From: Bacteroidales bacterium
GTDB lineage: Bacteria > Bacteroidota > Bacteroidia > Bacteroidales > UBA932
DNA: 52,902 nucleotides
Direction of reading: 5' to 3'
Assembly (NCBI GenBank): GCA_017483985.1
Contig: JAFUUB010000061.1
Coordinates: 1 to 52,902 of the forward strand
The position numbers were made by a program, and so were the translations under genes. The notes under the pieces are model-generated. The model had not been told where the DNA came from. It did no database searches and saw only the letters and a program-made list of their open reading frames with translations. This document shows, one piece after another, positions 33,758-41,608 of this stretch (the stretch's first letter is position 1; each line of letters starts with the position of its first letter).

Positions 33758-36700
33758 TTAGAAGTTGATATTGACACCGATGGTGTAATTCTTCAACAGA
33801 GGAGAGCCGCTCGTACCCAGCCAGGCACTTTGGTTGCGTTCCGGGTCCCACGGCTTGATCAGTTTATCACAGAAGGTAAGCAGGTTGGTGCCGCTCAGGT
33901 AGACCCGCGCGCTCTTCAGATGAATCTTAGAAATGACGGACTTCGGCAGCTTGTAGCCGATCTCGAGGCTCTTCAGGCGGAAGTAGGTACCGTCTACCCA
34001 GGAATACGGCTGTTTGTAGCGGTAGGTAGCGTTGGAAGAGGTATCATAGTGATTGTTGGCAGGCGCCAGCGCGGGATAGTAGCCGGCGACCCAGACCGAC
34101 TGGGGATCGCGCGGATCAGTATATCCGTCGGCCAGGTGGTAGCGGTCCTCGAAATGCGTAAACAGCGTTCCTGAGTAGCCGTAGCCCATACCGCCGGAGA
34201 GGGACATGTCCTTGTGGAAAAGCGTGGCTCCGGTGAACGTCGCACTCAGATCGAAGCCCTTGTAGCTCACAAAGAGCATGGCGCCGAACTGCAGCGGCGG
34301 GTTATCCTCCTTCCAGGAGTAATAACGGTCCGCAGACGTGATGATCCCGTCACCGTTGCGGTCATCGATCTTATACATGCCCGGCAGCATGTCGCTGTTG
34401 GACTTCTTGGAGGAGTAGACGACCGGATAGTTGTTGATTTCGCCCCAGCTTGAGAACTGGCCCTTGCCGTTCCACTCATAATAGGCGCCGCCCAGCGCAT
34501 TGCCCCAACGGCCTTCCATATGGTTGTTGTAATAATCCTGGTGGGAAGAATAGATTGCGCTCCGCTCCGCCTCGATGTAGGTATCACGTTCACGGGTGAA
34601 AGTCAGGGTTCCGGTGATGCGGTATTCCAGACCCTTGATCCGGTTGCGGTGGGACAGTTCCAGATCGATACCGACATTCTGACTGGCATTCAGGTTCTGC
34701 TGGGGCAGCTTGATACCGTACATGTCCGGCACCGTGTTGGTGCTGGTCGCGGCGATGCCCTTGATTTCCCGCCAGAACCAGTCGACGGAACCGCCGATGA
34801 TCCCGTTCTTTACCTCCCAGTCAAAACCGAAGTCGCGCATGTGGACATCTTTCCAGGAAATCAGGGTCTCAGCCACTTCGCTGTTGGAGTATCCCATGAT
34901 CTGGCTGCCCGGGGTGAAGACGGACACGCTGCCCGTCTGCTCATAGCCGAGCAGGTAATCGTACGGGGTGCCCTGGGCGCCGCCGGTGATACCATCCGAC
35001 CAACGCAGCTTGAAATTATTGACGGCCGGAAGGATACGCTTGAAGAACGGTTCTTCGGACACGCGCCAACCTACGGAATAGGACGGGAAGAAACCCCAGC
35101 GATGGCCATGCGCATAAACATAGGAGCCGTCATAGCGGGCCATGACCTCTACCAGGTATTTGCCGGAATAATCATAGGTAATGCGGCCCAGATAGCCTGC
35201 CGTCGCCGTTTCGGAGCGGCTACCGCTGTTGGTCGCCGTTGAAGGAACGCCCTGGTCGAGAATGTCATGGGTATAAAAATCACCGTACTGACGCGAGGCT
35301 TTCGCATTCTGGTTCCAGCCTTTCCGGGCTTCGACGGCCATCATGGCCGTGATGTTGTGCCGGTTGATCTTCGTGGCATAGTTGGCCTGGAATTTCCCGT
35401 ACACGTTGGACATTGTGGTCCAGTACTCGTCATACTGGTTCGTATCCTTATTATTGGTTTGGAACGCTCCCGTATAGGGATCGTACAACGGGAAGGAGAG
35501 GGTCAGCTGGGAGGTGTTTCGCGTCTGTCTGTCATACGAGGCGAAAACATCCAGGATCAGTCCCTTCAGGAACGGAGCGGTATACTTGAAATCAATGCTG
35601 TTCCTGGAGGAACGCATCTTGGTATTGTCATACCCGCCCGCACCCTTGACATTGGCATACGGGTTACGTCCGGAGACGCCGCTGTTGTAAGCCCATTTGG
35701 TCGGATCGCCCACGACGGTGAACGGTTCGGACCGATCCGCATCCAATGCCTTGTAATACAGGTTCAAGTTTGCATTGTTTGCCAGACCGAGCCGGTAGCT
35801 GTAATTGAAGGAGGATTGGTAAACGACCTGCAGGTCCTTGGTGATCTGGCTCGTGAGGTTGCCCTGGAAAGTAAAACGGTGATACCCCAGGTCGTCATTT
35901 GCCAGCAGGCCCTTGTCTTGGTTAAAACTGCCGCTGAGGTAGTATTGGGTCTGCTTCGTCCCGCCGCTGACCGAAAGGTTGTGCGTCTGCTGGAAGGAGT
36001 GGGATTTCAGCAAGGACTGATACCAGCGGTTATCCTGATAGCCTTCTTCACCGTCAATGAATTTTTGAATCAGTTCCTGGGAGTATTTCGGGCTCTTGCC
36101 GGTATTGGCACGCATCTCATTGGCATAGTTCAGCCAGGAGACGATGTCGACTTCTTCCGGGATGGCCGTGGGCACGCCATAGACCAGCATGTTGGAATAC
36201 CGGATGGACGGTGTCCCGACATTCCCCTTCTTGGTCGTGACGAGGATGACGCCGTTTTCAGCGCCGATGCCGTAGATGGAAGCGGAGGCATCCTTCAGCA
36301 CGGAAATGCTTTCGATATCCTCCGGATTCAACTGGGCCAGCGCCTGGCTGCCTTTGTTGGAATAGGAAGAATTGGAGAGGGTGCTTCGGCCAGGCGCCGT
36401 TGTCACGACCCCGTCTATGACGACCATCGGATCACCATAGCCGCGGAGGCTGAGATCCGTATCGAAATCGCCGGCGTTGCCTGATTTTTGGCGGATCAGC
36501 AGGCCCGGCACCTTGCCTTGCAGGGACGCGACTACGTCGGCCTGCTTGGTCGATTCCAGTTCCTCGCTGCGGATGTTGGTGATGGAACTGGACAGGGAAG
36601 CCTTCTTCTGGGTACCGTAACCGACCACGACCGTCTCATCCAATTCAATGGACGATTCCGTAAGGGTGACCGGGTATACACTGCGGTCGGCGGAAACCTT

Positions 36701-36946
36701 GAACTGCTGGGCATTATACCCGAGGGCGGCGACATCGACGGTCGAACCCACCGGTACAGAGAACTCATAGGTACCGTCAACGTCCGTGACAACGCCGTTG
36801 GTCGTACCTACCTGTGTAACACCGGCTCCGATAATCGGATCTCCGTTCACGTCCACCACGGTACCGGAAATCCTCTTGTTCTGAGCCATCGCGACAACAC
36901 TGATTATGCCTAACAGTGCTACCGCAAACTGTTTTTTGAGACTCAT
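33758..36946 (-). CDS. SusC/RagA-family TonB-dependent outer-membrane transporter
   Basis: The 1062-residue transporter has a signal peptide (MSLKKQFAVALLGIISVVAM), then a carboxypeptidase-regulatory-like domain (KRISGTVVDVNGDPIIGAGV). The SusC signature LDETVVVGYGTQKKASLSSS near residue 102 contains the TonB-interacting region. The plug domain (RGYGDPMVVIDGVV, SISVLKDASASIYGIGAENG) and a 22-strand barrel ending YTIGVNINF follow. It starts the operon with susD, DUF3823 and the phosphatase. Expression is probably controlled by the divergent hybrid two-component system at 37120. Confidence 0.97.
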   Translation of the reverse strand: MSLKKQFAVALLGIISVVAMAQNKRISGTVVDVNGDPIIGAGVTQVGTTNGVVTDVDGTYEFSVPVGSTVDVAALGYNAQQFKVSADRSVYPVTLTESSIELDETVVVGYGTQKKASLSSSITNIRSEELESTKQADVVASLQGKVPGLLIRQKSGNAGDFDTDLSLRGYGDPMVVIDGVVTTAPGRSTLSNSSYSNKGSQALAQLNPEDIESISVLKDASASIYGIGAENGVILVTTKKGNVGTPSIRYSNMLVYGVPTAIPEEVDIVSWLNYANEMRANTGKSPKYSQELIQKFIDGEEGYQDNRWYQSLLKSHSFQQTHNLSVSGGTKQTQYYLSGSFNQDKGLLANDDLGYHRFTFQGNLTSQITKDLQVVYQSSFNYSYRLGLANNANLNLYYKALDADRSEPFTVVGDPTKWAYNSGVSGRNPYANVKGAGGYDNTKMRSSRNSIDFKYTAPFLKGLILDVFASYDRQTRNTSQLTLSFPLYDPYTGAFQTNNKDTNQYDEYWTTMSNVYGKFQANYATKINRHNITAMMAVEARKGWNQNAKASRQYGDFYTHDILDQGVPSTATNSGSRSETATAGYLGRITYDYSGKYLVEVMARYDGSYVYAHGHRWGFFPSYSVGWRVSEEPFFKRILPAVNNFKLRWSDGITGGAQGTPYDYLLGYEQTGSVSVFTPGSQIMGYSNSEVAETLISWKDVHMRDFGFDWEVKNGIIGGSVDWFWREIKGIAATSTNTVPDMYGIKLPQQNLNASQNVGIDLELSHRNRIKGLEYRITGTLTFTRERDTYIEAERSAIYSSHQDYYNNHMEGRWGNALGGAYYEWNGKGQFSSWGEINNYPVVYSSKKSNSDMLPGMYKIDDRNGDGIITSADRYYSWKEDNPPLQFGAMLFVSYKGFDLSATFTGATLFHKDMSLSGGMGYGYSGTLFTHFEDRYHLADGYTDPRDPQSVWVAGYYPALAPANNHYDTSSNATYRYKQPYSWVDGTYFRLKSLEIGYKLPKSVISKIHLKSARVYLSGTNLLTFCDKLIKPWDPERNQSAWLGTSGSPLLKNYTIGVNINF

Positions 36947-37011
36947 AAAGCTTTGTGTTAGTGTGTAATATGGTATATAATGGGTCTTCTGAACATCTCA
37001 AGTGGCCTAAA

Positions 37012-37019
37012 CAAAAATA
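37012..37019 (-). promoter_or_regulatory. Candidate -7 element of the susC operon
   Basis: TATTTTTG on the minus strand lies 65 bases before the susC ATG. No TTTG at the right distance is seen, which fits a promoter needing activation by the divergent regulator. Confidence 0.45.
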
Positions 37020-37119
37020 GAGGAATCGACCATTGAAGGGGGCGATTACAATCCAAAAGTTGGACAAATCGATCCATTTTCTCGACGAATAGACTATTTT
37101 ACTTCTCTTTTAAACGATT

Positions 37120-40100
37120 ATGGTGTATCTTGTCAAAAAAAAGATGTCGCCCGTTTTCAAGAAGGTCCGATGGCTGCCGCTCCTGCTCGTGCTGCCCGTA
37201 ATGCTGAACTGCAGCAAGGATGATTATGCACCCGCTCCCCGGATGGGGATCATCGCGGAAATAGAAGGTTGCGATGCCAATATCGGGAAGTTTTGCGAAG
37301 ATTCAACCGGATCGGTCTGGATGCTCACTGGTTCTCACGGACTTTACCGAGCCATCGGGCAGACGCTGCTCCACTACACCGCGGATTCCCTCGATGAAGG
37401 GAGCCTGCGATCAAACTTCATCAATGACTTTGCAACAGCTCCGGACGGTACCTTGTGGATAGGATCCAATGCCGGGATAGAACGCTACGATCCGGCGACG
37501 GATTCCTTTGACTATTACGAACTGGACACCTACGATTCCAACATCCGAGGCATCCTGTTCGACCGGGATGGACAGGTTTATGCCGAAAGTTGGCGGACAC
37601 TGTTCAAACTGGATCCGGACCGGCATTCCTTCAAGACCTACCTGGATTTCCGTTCCATCACCCACGAACGCATCCGTTCCGTCTTCGACCGGCAGGGGCG
37701 GCTGTGGGTCAGTCACGGACGGACACTCGCCCGCTTCGACGCCTCGCTCCGACGCGACTGTGACCTGTCTTTAGAAGCAGACTGCCAGGCGATAGTTACA
37801 TTCGGGGAGAACGGTCTGCTCCTCCTGGACAGAAATGGACACCTGCACAGCATCGACTCCAACTTGGGGCAGGAGACGTCTCTCCCCGAGGTCCTTCTTG
37901 ACTTATCCGGGCGTACTTTGACGGAGATGATGGAAATCGGGCAGGACTACCTCTGTTTTTCTTCTGACAAAGGAGTCGCCCTATACAACCGGACGAAGAA
38001 CCTGTTTCAGGACGGTGGTAAACAAGTCCTTGCCTATGACCTGGTCCTGGCCCGGATGCAGACGCACATTCTTCTGATAGACCGCGACGCGAACCTGTGG
38101 TCAGCCCTGCCGGAAGGAGGCTACCGGGTGGACAAACTCCATTCACTCGAGGATTCGCCCCACAACACATTGTTGCAATACTTGCATGGCAAGACCCGAA
38201 GATCCATCGCTATGGACGATCGGTTCGTTTGGATCCTATTGGAGGACAACAAGATACTGACTTACGATTCCGACCGGAAGGAAATCGTCGACATCGCTGA
38301 CTTGGCCGAGTTGACCGGCTCTGACGAGCACTTTGCCCAAATCCAATGCGGATCCGGGCGCCATCTTCTCCTGAACGGAAGGGGCAACCAAAGCCAGCAA
38401 GTCATCATCCTCCTTGCAGACGAGCAGGGCCGGCCCTCCTTCAAGTGCCGGTATACCGCCTCCGAGCCGGTTGCCGCAGGCTTTGACAAGGAGGGCGGAA
38501 TCTGGGCCTTCGGGGTCGGATCGCGCATCCTGTACGGTCCACCGCAGCGGAACAGGCAACAGGAGATCGTCCTGGAGCCTGTCGAAGAGCTGCCGGTCGT
38601 CAACCAGATTTCCTATGCGACCCGGGTCTTCTCCCTGCGCGACGGCCGCATCGTATTCGGCGCGACGAACAACAATCCGCTGCTGCTGGACCCGTCCGTT
38701 CCTTCCTTGTCGGAAATTCCCGTACACGAGGACAACAGGCGGGACTATTGGGCAACTTTCTTCCAGGACAGCCGGGGGGACCTGTGGCTCAGTTCCAGTT
38801 CTTTCGGCCTATTGTGGTACCGCTTATCGGATAACCAGGACAGGGAAGTCCACCGGATCAGCAACCGGGCCGCTCGCAACATCCGCGAAGACGATAATGG
38901 GGACATCCTCTTCATCAGTCTGGATGGGAAGACGCTATCCCGATGGAAGCGGTCCTCGGAAAAGATCGAACTGCTCTGGAGTGAAAAAGGAGCTCTCTCC
39001 AACGGCCAGCTGCTTTCCCTACCGGACGGCAGCTTGTTCATCACCAACGCAAGCGGAATCATGCCATTTTCCCAGCCTGAGGAAGATCATTCCGGAAATG
39101 CGCCCCAGACCGTCATCGCAACCCTGCTCTCGGACGACCATGTCATCGAGTCGTTCTCCATGCTGGCATCCGAACCCACCCGACGAATCCATATACGGCT
39201 AAAACAACAGCCGGATTATCCGAGCCTCTTGCTTTCAACAGGAAATACCGGTCTGGGATACACTTTTGATTATCAAATAGATATAAATCACACAGGAAGC
39301 AGTTTGGCCAAAGGAAAATCTTCCGCCGTGCCAGTTTCCCTCCAGGCTCTCCACTATGGACGGAACCGCATCCTGGTCCGAGTCCGTCGCACAGGATCCG
39401 CAGAACAAGGGCAGGCTTACACCCTCTTTCTGCACATCCGCCGTCCGCTGTGGCACTGGCTGCTCCTGACCGGAGTGTCGGCCCTGCTGATTATCTTGCT
39501 CAACTTGCTCCGGCTGCTGCGGAAACGCAGCGAAGAAAACCGCCAGGCCCGCAAAGAAAAAGAGATGCAGGAAAGGGTCAACCTGCGTAACATCGATTTC
39601 TTTGCCAATATCTCCCATGAATTCCGGGCGCCGCTGACCCTAATCAACGGAGCCATCAGTTCGGCCGAGAATGCTGCCTCGCCGGAAGAGAGGAAACGAA
39701 TCCATGCTCTGGCGCGGCGGAATGTAGCCCGAATGCTGAACCTGACATCCCAGTTGATGGACTTCAACAAGTTGGACCACGGTCAACTGGCGCTGACTGT
39801 TTCGCGCTGCGACCTGTCCACATTGATCCGGAACATCTGGGAATCTTTCTCGGTCGGCGCCAGGCAGAAAAACGTCGATTTCCACCTGATCGGCTGCGAA
39901 CAGCCGCATCAGGGATGGGCTGATGTGGACAAACTGGAGAAGGTCCTGTGGAATCTCCTGTCCAATGCCTTGAAATTCACGCCGCCCGGAGGATCCGTGG
40001 ATCTGGATGTCTCCTGCCAGGATGAAATCCTTTCCGTCAAGGTCCTCGACACCGGAATCGGTCTGGATGAGAGCCAGTTGCCTCACTTATTCGACCGGTT

Positions 40101-41142
40101 CAACCAAGGCCGTGCCGGCCGGCAGGTCGGCGGAACGGGTATCGGTCTATACTATACCAAATCACTGATCGACCTGCACCACGGGACAATCCGGGCAGCA
40201 AACCGGACGGACAGACGCGGAAGCGTCTTCGCATTCAGTCTGCCCGTCGGGGAATCCGCCTATTCCGAATCCGAGAAAAAGCCGGATGCTGACCTGCAGA
40301 GCCACTCGCTTTCCGCCCGTGTCGCGTCCTATGACACAGGAGAGATCCAACTTTCCTCCGACGGGCAGGAACTGCCCTCCATCCTGATCATAGACGATGA
40401 CTACGACCTGGTCTATTACCTGCGCAGCCTGCTGGCAAAAGACTTCCGGGTCTTGTACCGCTTCGATGCCATGAGCGGGTATAACCTGATCCGGGAAGAA
40501 CAGCCGGATGTTATCATCTGCGATGTGATGATGATGGATGTCAGCGGGATGGAATTGTGTAAGATGGTCAAGGAGAACCTGGAAATCTGCCATATCCCGA
40601 TCATCATGCTGACGGCCCGCTCCGCCGTAGCCGATCAGGTAAAGGCCTTTGACCTGGGAGCCAACGCATATGTGGTCAAGCCTTTCGAACCCGGCTACCT
40701 GCTTGCACTGGTCCGTTCGATGATCGAGAACCAGCGGCGGCTAAAGCAATCCCTCTCCTTCTCGACAGAAGCCCCGGCGCAGGAAGAAGCCGATGGACTC
40801 GGACCGAGAGACCGACAATTTATGGACAGGGTTTACGCCAACCTGGAAGACTGCATGGCCTCCGGCGAGATCGACATCGACATCATTGCCGCGAGAACCG
40901 GCGTGAGCCGGTCAAAACTGTTCTACAAGATCAAAGCCCTCACCGGCCAGACGCCCGGCGAATTCTTCACCTCCTACCGGCTAAACAGAGCCGCCCAACT
41001 GCTGCTCGAAGAAAAGTACAAGATATCCGCCGTTGCAATCATGACAGGCTTCAATTCATCCTCCCATTTTGCAGCCTTGTTCCGGAAACACTTCGGCATC
41101 CTGCCCAGCCAGTACATCCAGAGACAAAGGGAGAGCACCTGA
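37120..41142 (+). CDS. Hybrid two-component system sensor-regulator (HTCS)
   Basis: The 1340-residue protein joins a full phosphorelay. A hydrophobic N-terminus (about residues 16-32) is followed by a periplasmic propeller region of about 600 residues with reg_prop-like repeats (SVWMLTG, GTLWIGSNAGIERYD, GRLWVSHG, GDLWLSSSSFGLLWY). A Y_Y_Y-like domain and a membrane helix (about 777-800) come next. Then come HisKA with ISHEFRAPL (His833), HATPase with NLLSNALKFT, DTGIGLDE and GGTGIGLYY, a receiver with DVMMMD (Asp1135), and an AraC-type HTH at the end. A second possible start is at 37144. It is divergent from susC and most likely activates it on sensing a breakdown product. Confidence 0.96.
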   Translation: MVYLVKKKMSPVFKKVRWLPLLLVLPVMLNCSKDDYAPAPRMGIIAEIEGCDANIGKFCEDSTGSVWMLTGSHGLYRAIGQTLLHYTADSLDEGSLRSNFINDFATAPDGTLWIGSNAGIERYDPATDSFDYYELDTYDSNIRGILFDRDGQVYAESWRTLFKLDPDRHSFKTYLDFRSITHERIRSVFDRQGRLWVSHGRTLARFDASLRRDCDLSLEADCQAIVTFGENGLLLLDRNGHLHSIDSNLGQETSLPEVLLDLSGRTLTEMMEIGQDYLCFSSDKGVALYNRTKNLFQDGGKQVLAYDLVLARMQTHILLIDRDANLWSALPEGGYRVDKLHSLEDSPHNTLLQYLHGKTRRSIAMDDRFVWILLEDNKILTYDSDRKEIVDIADLAELTGSDEHFAQIQCGSGRHLLLNGRGNQSQQVIILLADEQGRPSFKCRYTASEPVAAGFDKEGGIWAFGVGSRILYGPPQRNRQQEIVLEPVEELPVVNQISYATRVFSLRDGRIVFGATNNNPLLLDPSVPSLSEIPVHEDNRRDYWATFFQDSRGDLWLSSSSFGLLWYRLSDNQDREVHRISNRAARNIREDDNGDILFISLDGKTLSRWKRSSEKIELLWSEKGALSNGQLLSLPDGSLFITNASGIMPFSQPEEDHSGNAPQTVIATLLSDDHVIESFSMLASEPTRRIHIRLKQQPDYPSLLLSTGNTGLGYTFDYQIDINHTGSSLAKGKSSAVPVSLQALHYGRNRILVRVRRTGSAEQGQAYTLFLHIRRPLWHWLLLTGVSALLIILLNLLRLLRKRSEENRQARKEKEMQERVNLRNIDFFANISHEFRAPLTLINGAISSAENAASPEERKRIHALARRNVARMLNLTSQLMDFNKLDHGQLALTVSRCDLSTLIRNIWESFSVGARQKNVDFHLIGCEQPHQGWADVDKLEKVLWNLLSNALKFTPPGGSVDLDVSCQDEILSVKVLDTGIGLDESQLPHLFDRFNQGRAGRQVGGTGIGLYYTKSLIDLHHGTIRAANRTDRRGSVFAFSLPVGESAYSESEKKPDADLQSHSLSARVASYDTGEIQLSSDGQELPSILIIDDDYDLVYYLRSLLAKDFRVLYRFDAMSGYNLIREEQPDVIICDVMMMDVSGMELCKMVKENLEICHIPIIMLTARSAVADQVKAFDLGANAYVVKPFEPGYLLALVRSMIENQRRLKQSLSFSTEAPAQEEADGLGPRDRQFMDRVYANLEDCMASGEIDIDIIAARTGVSRSKLFYKIKALTGQTPGEFFTSYRLNRAAQLLLEEKYKISAVAIMTGFNSSSHFAALFRKHFGILPSQYIQRQREST

Positions 41143-41146
41143 AAAC

Positions 41147-41174
41147 GAGGCACCTACATTGCTGTAAGTGCCTC
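41147..41174 (-). terminator. Terminator of tRNA-Val (and possibly the HTCS gene)
   Basis: GAGGCAC/GTGCCTC (41147-41153, 41168-41174) is followed on the minus strand by GTTTTC. It lies between the convergent HTCS stop and tRNA 3' end and may serve both. A near-copy is at 29615-29642. Confidence 0.75.
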
Positions 41175-41183
41175 ATTATCATC

Positions 41184-41261
41184 TGGTGGAAACAACTGGA
41201 TTCGAACCAGTGACCCCCTGCTTGTAAGGCAGGTGCTCTGAACCAGCTGAGCTATGCTTCC
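41184..41261 (-). tRNA. tRNA-Val (anticodon UAC), CCA encoded
   Basis: The minus strand starts GGAAGCA and ends TGTTTCC-A-CCA, giving a 7-bp acceptor stem with one G-T pair. It has the D-arm AGCTCAGCTGGTTCAGAGC, anticodon stem CCTGC/GCAGG with loop CTTACAA (anticodon TAC), and T-arm CTGG-TTCGAAT-CCAG. The 78 bases include an encoded CCA. Confidence 0.97.
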
Positions 41262-41296
41262 AGAGGGTTCCCGGAGGTCTAAGACCAACGGGATTG

Positions 41297-41326
41297 CAAA
41301 GATACGCACTTTTTTGGAATCCGCAA
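41297..41326 (-). promoter_or_regulatory. Promoter of tRNA-Val
   Basis: On the minus strand TTG (41324-41326), a 19-base spacer and TATCTTTG (41297-41304) lie 36 bases before the tRNA. The sequence from 41327 to 41502 shows no gene; the + strand frame across it overlaps the tRNA and looks random. Confidence 0.7.
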
Positions 41327-41502
41327 CCCGTTATTCCGACTTTCGAGTTCACGAAGAATCCTTGCCGGCAAATATCCTCACGAATATATCGACCTCAACA
41401 ACGGCAGACCTGATATGTTTACCCTCGGTCACCCTAACTTCACTTTTTCAGGACGCTACATTCTGTAAGAAATGTAAAGAACTGAACAACAAGAGAATAA
41501 AC

Positions 41503-41591
41503 ATCCTTTATGGCAAAAATAATTGCCCATAAAGGATCGTTAATCTGCTGAATTATACATAGTTACATTTCCCGGGTCACAGCGACCCGGG
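41503..41591 (-). terminator. Two hairpins downstream of the second A2M gene
   Basis: CCCGGGT/ACCCGGG (41571-41577, 41585-41591) lies 17 bases after the A2M stop. A longer hairpin (ATCCTTTATGG-CA with its complement, 41503-41515 and 41524-41537, one bulge) follows. Neither has a long T-run; together they probably end the folC-A2M transcript. Confidence 0.55.
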
Positions 41592-41608
41592 AGGACGGTG
41601 CAACAGGG

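Noticed and set aside
29743..37100. Ordinary polysaccharide-utilisation locus
   Set aside because: No glycoside hydrolase, lyase or esterase is present in the operon; the only enzyme is a histidine phosphatase, so a glycan substrate is not supported.
41254..41532. 92-codon + strand frame starting inside tRNA-Val
   Set aside because: Overlaps the tRNA and its promoter and has no recognisable protein pattern.
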